Shown piece by piece: positions 34,991 to 43,645 of a stretch of 64,000 bases of DNA (positions within the stretch are counted from its first letter, which is position 1; every line of letters starts with the position of its first letter). The position numbers and the translations under genes are program-made. Under the pieces are notes generated by a model. That model searched no databases, had not been told where the DNA came from, and saw nothing but the letters and a program-made list of their open reading frames with translations. The DNA comes from PALSA-693 sp963781155 (GTDB taxonomy: Bacteria > Actinomycetota > Acidimicrobiia > Acidimicrobiales > Palsa-688): NCBI GenBank assembly GCA_963781155.1, contig CAWAEC010000012.1:62001-126000 (forward strand), written 5' to 3'.

Positions 34991-36011
34991 CTACCCGCCG
35001 GTCGAGCCAGAAGTTCCTCCCGCTCCCCTGGCGGGCAGCATCGGACAGGCCAACGACCCCGCGCCCACGTTCTTCAGCGCGGCAGGTGGGGGATTGCCGG
35101 GAACGACCGAGCCGCAGGCGACGCCCGTGCAGCCGCTACCTCCAGGTGTTGCCGCCGGAGCCACCGAAGGGGCGGAGACGGGAGGAACCAGTTTTGGGTT
35201 CAGCGGACACGCCGGAACGCAGGAGGGCGCAGTTACCGCCGGCTTGAGGCCCTGCTCGACGGTCGAGGAGCTCACGACGTGCCCGGCCGCGTTGAGCGCG
35301 GTCAACGTTCCGAGCGACGCTCCGTTGGCCAGGCCGGTTGGCTCGGGCCCGGCCAGGACCACCCAGCCGTCAACCGGAGCCATCTGGTCGGTTGCCCCTC
35401 CGGGGAACACGACCCGGACTGCGGCGACGGTGGGGCCGGTCGCGGCGGTGACGACCGTTACGGGGTCGCCTTCGGGCTCCCCCATCACTTGCCCGACGGT
35501 CCCGGTGATGGGCTGGCTCTGGCCGGAGGTCGGCAAAACCGCCGAGGCTGACGCCCACCATCTGGGGGGTCGACACTTCGATTTGGAGCGCAGGCAGCGT
35601 GATCGGGCAGTCCCCCGGGGAGACGGCCGGGGCCCCCATCTTGGTCATATTGGTGCGGAACACCCGGATGGTGATTTCACCCGACGTCCGGGTGAACAAC
35701 CGGGTGAGGTTCGCGTCCGTTGAACTCTTCGCGAAGGAACTCTGGCCGGCGCTGCCAGCCGCCGCCCCGGACGAACCGGTGCCGGAGCTGGCCGCCGCCG
35801 CGGTTGATGTCTGGCTGCCCGGGGAGGTGTGGTTCGAAAAGGCGTAGCCGAGGCCGCCGCCGACCAACAGGGCGGCGACCATTCCTCCCACCGCGACCTT
35901 CCGGCGTCGCCGAGCGGCGCGGGCCACGATGTCCCGAAGCGGGTCCGGACCGGGATCCGGGTCTCCGCCTACGCCGAGGAGGTCGTGGAGCGGGATGTCG
36001 TCGCGTTCCAT
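34991..36011 (-). CDS. Sigma-linked single-pass membrane protein, frameshifted
   Basis: About 339 residues when rejoined. A cytosolic N-terminus (MERDDIPLHDLLG, then an RAARRRRK cluster) leads to one membrane helix near residues 42-58 (VGGMVAALLVGGGLGYAF), a Ser/Ala-rich linker and a large extracytoplasmic part ending in a Pro/Gly/Ala tail. It lacks the zinc-binding H-x3-C-x2-C of many anti-sigma factors. The position directly before the sigma gene suggests an anti-sigma or sensor role (inference). The frame switches at the AAAA run 35535-35538. Confidence 0.65.
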
Positions 36012-36027
36012 ACCCCTTATAAAGCCT

Positions 36028-37062
36028 TCAGCGGGCTGTTTCGCGTAGTGGGAGCTGGAAACATCGCTCCTCGATCCCGCCCCAGGCATAGGCGGGGTAG
36101 AGGCCGGCGTAGAGGGCCCGGCATCGTTCGCTCCAGTCGATAGCTCGCGCCGAGCGGCTGATGCGCCGATGGACTTGCAAGATCCCGCCCTCGAACACGC
36201 GATACTCGGCCCAGCTGCCGGGGAAGTCTTTGATGCACGCGACCTCCACCCACGGGAACGGGCCGGTCGAGGACAGGTGACGGAGCTTGTTGCGGTGGGT
36301 GTGGCCGGCGAAGTAGCCCACGAGGGCGAGGCGCCGGGTTACCACTTCGGCCAGGCGGCGGGTAGACGCCTCGCTCAGGCCGCTGCCGGCGACGGCGGCC
36401 GCTCCGAACGCGATCTCCAGGCGCCGGTCCCGGACCGCCGGAGGATGGTGCCCGAAGATCATGACGGGACGATCCGCTCGAGCGGCCAGCTCGTCCAGCC
36501 ATTCCGCCTGGTCGGCATCGACCTCGCCACCGGCGCAGCCGGGACGGGAGGTGTCGAGCACCGCCAGGATCACACCGTCGAGCCCCAATTCCTGGCATGG
36601 AGGCGGAGGCGGCACGCCCGGCCCGGCACCGGGATTGTCGTGATTGCCGCGTGTCACAACCAGCCGGTCGCCGAACCTGCCCGCGTACATGCGCAGGAAC
36701 TCCCCGTGCTCCTCGGCGGTGCCTCGCGACGTGATGTCACCCTTGACGACCACCGCGTCCGGCTCGAGAGCACGAATCTCGTCGACGGCGGCGTTATTCA
36801 TGACCTCCGGGTACGGATCTTCGTCCGGCCCGGCGGACAGGACCGGGCCGATGTCGACGCCGGCGATATAGCCGCAGACGGTCTCGCCGAAATGCAGGTC
36901 GTTGACCGTGGCCACGGTGGCCAACCGCTCCCCTGCGGGCCGGGGCAGGGTGCGCACCGTTTGCCCGCCCGCGCAGTGCTCCGTTCCCGGTTGGAGGCCG
37001 GCGTAACGGACGGGTGTCGGGCCATCGAACACCACGACCTCGTCGTCGGCGATTGTCGCCAC
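36028..37062 (-). CDS. Calcineurin-like metallophosphoesterase
   Basis: 344 residues with all five metallophosphoesterase motifs: ATVNDLHFGE, VVKGDITSRG, TRGNHDNPG, IFGHHPPA and YFAGHTHRN. The binuclear site would hydrolyse a phosphoester, possibly a cyclic nucleotide or nucleotide. GTG 37062 is chosen because it follows the accE stop by 30 bp and begins the homologous part (ADDEVVVFDGP); the frame stays open to 37170, inside accE. Seventeen bp before the membrane-protein gene, so it may share the sigma operon. Confidence 0.85.
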   Translation of the reverse strand: MATIADDEVVVFDGPTPVRYAGLQPGTEHCAGGQTVRTLPRPAGERLATVATVNDLHFGETVCGYIAGVDIGPVLSAGPDEDPYPEVMNNAAVDEIRALEPDAVVVKGDITSRGTAEEHGEFLRMYAGRFGDRLVVTRGNHDNPGAGPGVPPPPPCQELGLDGVILAVLDTSRPGCAGGEVDADQAEWLDELAARADRPVMIFGHHPPAVRDRRLEIAFGAAAVAGSGLSEASTRRLAEVVTRRLALVGYFAGHTHRNKLRHLSSTGPFPWVEVACIKDFPGSWAEYRVFEGGILQVHRRISRSARAIDWSERCRALYAGLYPAYAWGGIEERCFQLPLRETAR

Positions 37063-37091
37063 GTCGGCAGGCAACGTTGCGTCCTGGGGAG

Positions 37092-37283
37092 CTAAGCCGG
37101 CGGAGGCAACCAGGGCCGCTCGCGACGAGCCGTCTGGGGGCGGGCCCACCAGCGGCCGGAAAAACGCCACGGGCTCGGACCCGGCCGAGCCGCAGGCGGA
37201 GCCGGCGTCGGACGCGGCCAGGCCAGCTCGACGGCTGCCACGATGGCGGCGAGCTCCTGCGGGCTGGGATCCCGATCGCTCAT
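37092..37283 (-). CDS. accE: Acyl-CoA carboxylase epsilon subunit
   Basis: 63 residues. Begins MSDRDPSPQELAAIVAAVELAW, the P-(S/T)-x-E-E-(L)-A-A-(L/I)-V-A motif of AccE/PccE, and ends in a tryptophan- and arginine-rich stretch (WRFSGRWWARP). The ATGA overlap with the beta-subunit gene makes it translationally coupled. In actinobacteria this small subunit stabilises the alpha-beta carboxylase complex. The alpha (biotin carboxylase/BCCP) gene is not in the window. Confidence 0.82.
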   Translation of the reverse strand: MSDRDPSPQELAAIVAAVELAWPRPTPAPPAARPGPSPWRFSGRWWARPQTARRERPWLPPPA

Positions 37284-38836
37284 AGGGGGACGTTGCCGTG
37301 CTTGCGCTTCGGGAGATCCTCCCGCTTGGATCGCAGCAGATCCAGGCTGCGGGAAAGCACCTTGCGGGTGTCGGCCGGGTCGATGACGTCGTCGACGTAA
37401 CCCCGCTCCGCGGCCAGGTACGGGTTGGCGAAGCGCTCGGTGTACTCCTCGACCAGCTCGGCCCGCCGGGCGGCGGCGTCGGGCGAGGTCGCCAGCTCGC
37501 GGCGATACACGATGTCGACGGCCCCCTGCGGCCCCATGACCGCCAGCTCGGCCGACGGCCAGGCGAAGGCCAGATCGGCGCCGATGGACTTGGAGTTCAT
37601 GACCACGTAGGCGCCGCCGTAACCCTTGCGGGTGATGATCTGGATGCGCGGCACTGTTGCTTCGCAGTAGGCGTAGAGGAGCTTGGCGCCATGGCGGATG
37701 ATGCCGCCGTACTCCTGGTCCGTACCCGGCATGAAACCGGGGACGTCCACGAAGGTGACGAGGGGAATGTTGAACGAGTCGCAGGTGCGCACAAAGCGGG
37801 CACCCTTCTCGGAGCTCTGGATGTCGAGGACGCCCGCCAGCACCTGAGGCTGATTGCCGACGATGCCGACCACGTGCCCATCGATGCGGGCAAACCCGCA
37901 GACCAGGTTCATGGCCCACAGGCTGTGGTACTCGAAGAAGTCGCCGTCGTCGACGACCGCGGCGATCACTTTCTTGATGTCGTACGGCTGGTTGGGGCTG
38001 GGTGGGATGAGCTGCCCCACCTCCGGCACCAGCCGCTCAGGGTCGTCGCCGGTGTCCACCCGGGGCGGCTCCTCCAGGTTGTTGGACGGAAGCAGGCCCA
38101 GGAGATACCGGACTTCGTCGAGGCAGCTCTTCTCATCGGCGGTCACGAAGGTGGCCACCCCCGATTTGGTGGCGTGTGTCACCGCCCCGCCAAGCTGCTC
38201 GAGGGTCACCTCCTCGCCGGTCACCGTTTTCACCACGTCCGGGCCGGTGATGAACATCTGGGAGGTGTCGCGCACCATGAAAATGAAGTCGGTCATCGCC
38301 GGGCTGTAGACCGCCCCACCGGCGCACGAGCCCAGGATGACGCTGATCTGGGGGACCACACCGGACGCATCGACGTTGCGCTTGAAGATCCCACCGAAAT
38401 AGTGCAGGCCGACGACGCCTTCCTGGACGCGCGCCCCTCCCCCATCGTTGATACCGACGATGGGGACCCCGAGCGAGGTCGCCAGGTCCATGGCCTTGTG
38501 TACTTTCTCGCCAAATACCTCGCCCAACGACCCGCCGTTGACCGTGAAGTCCTGGCTGAAGACGCATATTCTGCGGCCGTCCACGGTGCCGAAACCGGTA
38601 ATGACGCCGTCGGTGTAGGGCCGTTTGTCGTCGTCAAGTCCGGGTGCCCGGGTGCGGGCCAGCATGTCGAGCTCCTGGAAGGAGCCTTCATCCAGGAGGT
38701 ACTCGATCCGCTCCCGGGCCGTCATCTTGCCTTTGGCGTGCTGGCGCTCGATGGCGTGCGGGGGGCCGGCGTGCAGGGCCGCCTCCTTGCGGCGGGCGAG
38801 CTCTGCGAGGCGTTCGGTCATGGGGTGCTCAGACAT
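37280..38836 (-). CDS. pccB: Propionyl/acetyl-CoA carboxylase beta subunit
   Basis: 518 residues, the usual length. Carboxyltransferase that moves the carboxyl group from carboxybiotin to propionyl-CoA (or acetyl-CoA). KGKMTARERIEYLLDEGSF near 35, DFTVNGGSLGEVFGEK near 95, NDGGGARVQEGV near 129, SCAGGAVYSPAMTDF near 169, and in the C-terminal half DVPGFMPGTDQEYGG near 361 and RKGYGGAYVVM near 397. The gene also encodes the accE overlap. With methylmalonyl-CoA epimerase at 43150 it points to the methylmalonyl-CoA route. Confidence 0.95.
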   Translation of the reverse strand: MSEHPMTERLAELARRKEAALHAGPPHAIERQHAKGKMTARERIEYLLDEGSFQELDMLARTRAPGLDDDKRPYTDGVITGFGTVDGRRICVFSQDFTVNGGSLGEVFGEKVHKAMDLATSLGVPIVGINDGGGARVQEGVVGLHYFGGIFKRNVDASGVVPQISVILGSCAGGAVYSPAMTDFIFMVRDTSQMFITGPDVVKTVTGEEVTLEQLGGAVTHATKSGVATFVTADEKSCLDEVRYLLGLLPSNNLEEPPRVDTGDDPERLVPEVGQLIPPSPNQPYDIKKVIAAVVDDGDFFEYHSLWAMNLVCGFARIDGHVVGIVGNQPQVLAGVLDIQSSEKGARFVRTCDSFNIPLVTFVDVPGFMPGTDQEYGGIIRHGAKLLYAYCEATVPRIQIITRKGYGGAYVVMNSKSIGADLAFAWPSAELAVMGPQGAVDIVYRRELATSPDAAARRAELVEEYTERFANPYLAAERGYVDDVIDPADTRKVLSRSLDLLRSKREDLPKRKHGNVPL

Positions 38837-38846
38837 GTCGAATTAG

Positions 38847-38852
38847 AGGGTA
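38847..38852 (-). promoter_or_regulatory. -10 box of pccB-accE
   Basis: TACCCT, 10 nt from ATG 38836 on the minus strand. Confidence 0.45.
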
Positions 38853-38960
38853 CCCGGAGGGTGCGACGACCCCGACGCCAGGACGGTCAAGGACCCGCCG
38901 ACTGCCCGGGGTCGGAGGCGCGAAACGTGCGGCGAGGCGCGCGAGGCGGGGCAGACTTCC

Positions 38961-39764
38961 ATGGTGAGCGTCGGCGCGACGGAGAACGGGACGGCGGGAA
39001 GTGGCTGGGGCGAGATGAGCCGGACGGTGCATGCGCTGGTGGCGGCCCCGGCGAAACCGGCGGTCGAGCCCCCGCCAAGCCGCTGGGCCTTCCCGAGCGA
39101 CCCGGTTCACCTGGCGGAAGTGGCCGGAAGCGGCGAGGTCGTCGGCGTCGGCGCTGACCTGGAGCCGGGCACCCTGTTGGCTGCCTACCGGTCCGGGTTG
39201 TTCCCGATGCCGGTCCGGCGCAGGACGATGGCCTGGTGGTCACCGAATCCCCGGGGCATTGTGCCGCTGGAACCCGAAGGAGGCCTGCGGGTCAGCCGCT
39301 CCTTGCGCAAGTCGTGCCGTCGCTTCGAGATCCGGGTCGACACGGCCTTCGACGAGGTCATCGATGCCTGCGCGGATCGGCGCCGCCCCGGCGCGTGGAT
39401 CGACCGCGACATCAAGCGGGCCTACCGGCGGCTGCACGAGCTGGGCTGGGTGCACAGCGTCGAGGCATGGGACGAGAAAGGGGTCCTGGCCGGCGGCCTG
39501 TACGGGCTGGCGATTGGGGGTCTCTTCGCCGGTGAGTCCATGTTTCACCGTCAAACCGACGCATCGAAGGTGGCGCTCGTCGCTCTGGTCGCGTTACTGA
39601 AAGCCCACCCTGCGGCCGCAGGGGCACGGCTGCTCGACGTCCAGTGGGCCACACCTCATCTGGTGTCGTTGGGGGCGGTTCAGGTCAGCCGCATCCGCTA
39701 CCACGAACTCCTGCTTCGAGCTCTGACGCTCCCGCAGCCGGCCGTGTTCGGCGGCAAAGGCTGA
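38961..39764 (+). CDS. aat: Leucyl/phenylalanyl-tRNA-protein transferase
   Basis: 267 residues. Transfers Leu or Phe from tRNA to N-terminal Arg/Lys of proteins, marking them for ClpS/ClpAP (N-end rule). The family pattern is complete: SDPVHLAEV near 46 (after a non-conserved N-terminus), AAYRSGLFPMPV near 75, WWSPNPRGIVPLE near 92, GAWIDRDIKRAYRRLHELGWVHSVE near 145, and GGLYGLAIGGLFAGESMFHR near 177. An alternative ATG at 39015 would omit 18 poorly conserved residues. Confidence 0.93.
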   Translation: MVSVGATENGTAGSGWGEMSRTVHALVAAPAKPAVEPPPSRWAFPSDPVHLAEVAGSGEVVGVGADLEPGTLLAAYRSGLFPMPVRRRTMAWWSPNPRGIVPLEPEGGLRVSRSLRKSCRRFEIRVDTAFDEVIDACADRRRPGAWIDRDIKRAYRRLHELGWVHSVEAWDEKGVLAGGLYGLAIGGLFAGESMFHRQTDASKVALVALVALLKAHPAAAGARLLDVQWATPHLVSLGAVQVSRIRYHELLLRALTLPQPAVFGGKG

Positions 39765-39815
39765 GCGGCAACCGACCGGACCGGTTGTGGTCCAAGATGG
39801 CCGGCGGGATTCGAC

Positions 39816-39829
39816 GTCCCCAAGGGGAC
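39816..39829. terminator. Possible convergent terminator
   Basis: GTCCCC-AA-GGGGAC, a perfect 6-bp inverted repeat with a 2-nt centre, between the convergent aat and exonuclease genes. The small loop makes it a weak candidate. Confidence 0.3.
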
Positions 39830-39859
39830 AGGACCCTTCCGCTGGGCCGGGTTTGCGAG

Positions 39860-40744
39860 CTAGCGGTCGGCCGCCAACCGCACCGCCCGCTCGAAAAGGC
39901 TCTCAGAGTCGAGCACGTCGGCAGCGAAGGGGGCGAAGGCATCCCGGGGGCCTCGCCACCGCAACTCCTCAACGGACTCCATCGCCGGCGGCAATGTGCG
40001 CAAGGTGGCCAGGTCCCGGAACAACAGCGCCAGGTCCCGCTGCGCGGCCAGCGTGACTGCGAGGTTGCGGACGCTGCGGATCGGGACGTCCCATTCGCTC
40101 GGGTTGTCGGGGATGCCCTCCAGGTGCTGGTAGCGAGCCAGCACGGCGGCCGTCGTCTTTGCTCCCCAGCCCGCCAGCCCGGGGAAGCCGTCGGCGCTGT
40201 CCCCGACCAGTGCCAGATAGTCGGGAATCGACGCCGGCCCCACCCCGAACTTGGCCTGCACGCCCGCCTCATCGATCGTCAGCCCCTTGCGCCGGTCGAG
40301 TTGCACCACCCGGGTCCCGACGACGCACTGGCCCAGGTCTTTGTCCGGCGTGCAGATGACCACGCGCTCCACCGCCGGGTCTGCCGCAGCGATCGCAGCC
40401 GCGGACGCCATGGCGTCGTCCGCTTCCAGGGTGACCATGGGCCACACCACCACGCCCAGGGCGTACAGCGCCTCCTCCAGCAGACCGAATTGACCCAACA
40501 ACTGCGGGTCCACGCCCGCGCTGGTCTTGTAGCCCGGCCACAAGTCGTTGCGGAAAGACTCGATCACGTGATCGGTGGCGACTCCGACATGGGTTGCGCC
40601 GTCGGCCAGGAGGCCCAACATCGAAGCCACGACCCCACGGGCCGCAGCAACCTCCCGGCCCTGGTCGTTGATGTGGGACGGGACTCCGAAGAAATGACGG
40701 AACAGCTCGTAGGTCCCGTCGACGAGATGCACCTGGATGGCCAC
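39860..40744 (-). CDS. 5'-3' exonuclease (PolI N-domain/FEN-like)
   Basis: 294 residues from GTG 40744. PIN-like nuclease fold: HLVDGTYELFRHFF near 6, DHVIESFRNDLWPGYK near 63, the acidic cluster EADDAMASAAAI near 105, TPDKDLGQCV near 127, and the helix-3-turn DSADGFPGLAGWGAKTTAAVL near 178. Relatives trim 5' flaps or RNA primers. Acidic catalytic residues are present. The -10 box ACGGTA/TACCGT (40745-40750) abuts this GTG, so initiation may be slightly downstream at 40738 (ATC) or 40732 (GTG). Confidence 0.85.
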   Translation of the reverse strand: MAIQVHLVDGTYELFRHFFGVPSHINDQGREVAAARGVVASMLGLLADGATHVGVATDHVIESFRNDLWPGYKTSAGVDPQLLGQFGLLEEALYALGVVVWPMVTLEADDAMASAAAIAAADPAVERVVICTPDKDLGQCVVGTRVVQLDRRKGLTIDEAGVQAKFGVGPASIPDYLALVGDSADGFPGLAGWGAKTTAAVLARYQHLEGIPDNPSEWDVPIRSVRNLAVTLAAQRDLALLFRDLATLRTLPPAMESVEELRWRGPRDAFAPFAADVLDSESLFERAVRLAADR

Positions 40745-40769
40745 ACGGTAGCGGCGCGACGCTCGGTGC

Positions 40770-41537
40770 ATGCGCACCGTCCTCGTCACCGGCAGTACGG
40801 GAACCCTCGGCCGCCATCTCGTCCCCCTGCTCGAGGGACGGGGGTACGAGGTCCGGACGCTGTCCCGCCGCGCCGGTCGCGCCACCCACACTGGCGACCT
40901 CACCACCGGTAAGGGGGTGCTCGCGGCCGCGGACGGCGCCGACCTGGTGGTGCACGCCGCGTCCGACAGCCGCCACTTCGGCCGGACCGACCCCGTCCAG
41001 ACCCGGCACCTGCTCGACGCCACCACCGGCGCCGCCCACCTGCTGTACCCGTCGATCGTGGGTGTGGACCTGATACCGGTCGCCTACTACCGCAGGAAGC
41101 TGGCCTGTGAGGAACTGTTGGGGCGGCATCGGGTGCCGTACACGATTCTCCGGGTCACCCAGTTTCACGAGTTGATCGCCGGGTGGCTGAGAGCGACCAG
41201 CCGGCTTCCCATTGCTGCTCTCCCGCTGGACTTTCGCTTTCAGAGCGTGGCCGCTGCCGACGTCGCGGGACGCATTGCCGATCTGATCGGCGATAGCCCT
41301 CTGGGGCGAGCCGACGACTACGGCGGGCCGGAGATCCTGACGCTTCGGGAGATGGTCGGGGCCTGGCAGCGCCGTACCTGGCGAGCGCGGCCGCTGGTTC
41401 GCCTGCCAATCCCCGGCCGCGTTGGTGACGCCTTCCGGCTCGGTCGCAACACCGCGCCCGGGCACGGTTCCGGCCTCCAGACCTGGGCCGAGTTCCTCAG
41501 GGCCACCGAGCCGGCCAGGATCGGGACGCCCCGGTGA
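40770..41537 (+). CDS. NAD(P)-dependent epimerase/dehydratase-like (extended/atypical SDR)
   Basis: 255 residues. VTGSTGTLGRHLVPLLEG near 6 is the nucleotide motif, SRRAG follows beta-2, and VVHAASDSRHFG near 60 follows beta-4. There is a YPSIVGVDLIPVAYYRRKLACE segment near 92 in which the active-site Y-x-x-x-K is YYRRK. It resembles NmrA/atypical SDRs. The stop overlaps the HAD gene by 4 bp (GTGA), so the two are coupled. Function unknown. Confidence 0.85.
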   Translation: MRTVLVTGSTGTLGRHLVPLLEGRGYEVRTLSRRAGRATHTGDLTTGKGVLAAADGADLVVHAASDSRHFGRTDPVQTRHLLDATTGAAHLLYPSIVGVDLIPVAYYRRKLACEELLGRHRVPYTILRVTQFHELIAGWLRATSRLPIAALPLDFRFQSVAAADVAGRIADLIGDSPLGRADDYGGPEILTLREMVGAWQRRTWRARPLVRLPIPGRVGDAFRLGRNTAPGHGSGLQTWAEFLRATEPARIGTPR

Positions 41538-42127
41538 CCTGGCTGCTGTGCGACTACGGCGAGGTTCTGTGTCTGGCGCCTTCGGATGCTGATCGGCGGG
41601 CGTTGGTGGAGGCGTCCGACTGGGACCCGCGGCGGGGGGACTTTTGGGCCGCCTACTGGGCCGACCGGCCGGCCTACGACCGAGCGGACGTGACCGTCGA
41701 GGACTACTGGACCCGGGTGCTGGGCCATCGTCCCGGCCCCCGCCAGCTGAAGGCGTTGATCGCCGCGGATGGTGCCGGTTGGCTCCATCCCAACCTGGAC
41801 TCGCTGGCGGCGGCTGAGCGGGCCGGACGGCGGGGTGTACATCTGGCCATGCTCTCGAACGCGCCTGTCGAGGTGGCAGATCTGATCGACAGCGCACCCT
41901 GGATGGCATCGTTTTCGAGGCGGTTCTTCAGCTGCCGACTGCGGGCCATCAAGCCCGAGCCAACCGCGTATCAGGCCGTTCTCGACGCCGTCGGAGCCGA
42001 GCCCTCGGACGTGGTCTTCTTCGACGACCGCCCCGCGAATGTGGCGGGAGCGGCACGGCTGGGCATCGACGCCCGCTTGTTCGAGGATCCGGGCCAGTTG
42101 GACGAGGTCATGGCGCGGTCGCCGTGA
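41534..42127 (+). CDS. HAD-superfamily hydrolase
   Basis: 197 residues. The N-terminal motif I reads LLCDYGEVL, with the nucleophile Asp and Y in place of the second acid's neighbour; motif II is MLSNAP near 105, motif III lysine in RAIKPEP near 138, and motif IV VVFFDDRPANV near 158. A small helical cap lies between I and II. The second motif-I acid (usually D at +2) is G here, as in many subfamily IA members written D-x-G; so activity is plausible. Substrate unknown. Confidence 0.85.
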   Translation: MTWLLCDYGEVLCLAPSDADRRALVEASDWDPRRGDFWAAYWADRPAYDRADVTVEDYWTRVLGHRPGPRQLKALIAADGAGWLHPNLDSLAAAERAGRRGVHLAMLSNAPVEVADLIDSAPWMASFSRRFFSCRLRAIKPEPTAYQAVLDAVGAEPSDVVFFDDRPANVAGAARLGIDARLFEDPGQLDEVMARSP

Positions 42128-42196
42128 TGTCAGCAGGTCCAGCCCCGTCTGGTGACGGGTGCGCCACCATGGGGCGTCAGTGCGGCGAGGGGAAAG

Positions 42197-43153
42197 TCAG
42201 GCGTCGGGGGTCAACACGTCCACGCCGTCATCTGTGACGAGCAGGGTGTGCTCGAACTGGGCGGTCCGCCGGCCGTCGGCGGTCACCGCAGTCCAGCCGT
42301 TGTCCCACATCTTCTCGCGCCAGGTGCCCAGGGTGATCATGGGCTCAACCGTGAACGTCATACCGGGCTCCATGATCGTGGCGGCGTCGGGCGTGTAGTA
42401 GTGGGGAATGCTCGGCGAGCCATGGAACTGCTCGCCGATGCCGTGCCCGACAAACATGCGCACCACTCCGTAACCGTGGACCTCGGCGTGTGCCTCGATG
42501 GCCCGTCCGATATCGGAAATGGGCCGTCCCGGTCGCACGGCGGCGATGCCCAGGTCACGGCATTGCCGGGTGACGTCAACAAGAGCGGACGACTCGGCGT
42601 CGACGTCCCCGGCCAGAAAGGTGGCGCTGCAGTCCCCGTGCACACCGTCGATATAAGCGGTGACGTCGATATTGATGATGTCGCCGTCCTCGAGCGGTCG
42701 ATCGTCGGGGATACCGTGACAGATCACCTCGTTGACAGACGTGCAGATGGACTTGGGGTACCCGTGGTAGTTGAGGGTCGAGGGATAGGCGCCCCGATCG
42801 ACGTAAGCCTGGTGCGCGATCCGGTCGAGCTCCTCGGTGGTCACGCCGGGGGTCACGGCGGCGCCCGTGACTGCCAGCACCTCGGCGGCCACCCGCCCGG
42901 CAACCCGCATGCGGGCGATGACGTCGGGCGACTTGACCATGGGCTCGTCCCGTCGCGTCGGCACCCCGGTGCGGTAGTACTCGGCCGGAACGATGTGACC
43001 GGGTACGTCTCGCATGGCACTGACGCGACCAGGGAGGACGTGCCCCTCTTTGGCGCGATGGCATCGCTTGTATTTCCGGCCGCTGCCGCACCAACACGGA
43101 TCGTTGGATCGCAATAGTCGCGGCGCCACCGGTGTGGCGGATCGAGACGTCAT
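42197..43153 (-). CDS. map: Methionine aminopeptidase with SEC-C zinc motif
   Basis: 318 residues. Removes N-terminal Met from nascent proteins. A SEC-C-type zinc motif at the N-terminus (CWCGSGRKYKRCH, residues about 20-32) precedes the catalytic pita-bread domain. Metal ligands are visible in order: D in INIDVTAY, D in HGDCSATF, H in FVGHGIGEQFH, E in FTVEPMI and E in QFEHTLLV. ATGA overlap with the methylmalonyl-CoA epimerase gene. The SEC-C extension occurs in a subset of actinobacterial Map proteins and may aid ribosome docking (inference). Confidence 0.95.
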   Translation of the reverse strand: MTSRSATPVAPRLLRSNDPCWCGSGRKYKRCHRAKEGHVLPGRVSAMRDVPGHIVPAEYYRTGVPTRRDEPMVKSPDVIARMRVAGRVAAEVLAVTGAAVTPGVTTEELDRIAHQAYVDRGAYPSTLNYHGYPKSICTSVNEVICHGIPDDRPLEDGDIINIDVTAYIDGVHGDCSATFLAGDVDAESSALVDVTRQCRDLGIAAVRPGRPISDIGRAIEAHAEVHGYGVVRMFVGHGIGEQFHGSPSIPHYYTPDAATIMEPGMTFTVEPMITLGTWREKMWDNGWTAVTADGRRTAQFEHTLLVTDDGVDVLTPDA

Positions 43154-43551
43154 TCCTGCACCAACTCGATCAGGGTGCCAAACGCCGTCTTCGGGTGCAG
43201 GAAGGCGACCGTCGTGCCCCGCGATCCCGGTCTCGGCTCCACGTCAATGGCGCGAGCCCCCGCCGCCATCGCCTCTTTGAGGGCGGCCGCGCAGTCGTCG
43301 ACCCGATACCCCACGTGATGCAGGCCCTCGCCACGGCTATCGAGAAACTTTGCGACCGTCGAGTCGTCCCGCACCGGCGTCAGGAGCTGGATATAGGAAT
43401 CCGCCACCGCCAGCAGGGCCTCCTCCACGCCATCCCGATCGACCACCTCCCGGTGGGCGACAGTGGCGCCGAAGGCGTCCTCGTACCATTTCACCGCGGC
43501 GTCGAGATCGCGAACGGCGATGGCCACGTGGTCGACTTCGGTGAACGCCAT
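43150..43551 (-). CDS. mce: Methylmalonyl-CoA epimerase
   Basis: 133 residues, VOC fold with two beta-alpha-beta modules. Metal ligands: H in VDHVAIAV near 8, H in LHHVGYRV near 79, and E in LIELVQE at the end; the second-module REVVDRDGVEEALL segment is typical. Interconverts (2R)- and (2S)-methylmalonyl-CoA in propionate metabolism. A leaderless -10 box precedes it, and map follows by overlap, so they share a transcript. Confidence 0.9.
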   Translation of the reverse strand: MAFTEVDHVAIAVRDLDAAVKWYEDAFGATVAHREVVDRDGVEEALLAVADSYIQLLTPVRDDSTVAKFLDSRGEGLHHVGYRVDDCAAALKEAMAAGARAIDVEPRPGSRGTTVAFLHPKTAFGTLIELVQE

Positions 43552-43557
43552 GCCACC

Positions 43558-43563
43558 AGGCTA
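43558..43563 (-). promoter_or_regulatory. -10 box of mce-map
   Basis: TAGCCT on the minus strand, 6 nt before ATG 43551. Confidence 0.5.
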
Positions 43564-43632
43564 CCGCCGGTGCGGGACAGCCTGAATGCGCTGAACGACG
43601 ACGCCAGCTGGTCGATCCGGCCGGGACGCCCG

Positions 43633-43638
43633 TACACT
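43633..43638 (+). promoter_or_regulatory. -10 box of the thiolase gene
   Basis: TACACT, 7 nt before ATG 43646. It is divergent from the mce promoter about 70 bp away. Confidence 0.5.
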
Positions 43639-43645
43639 CGAAGGT

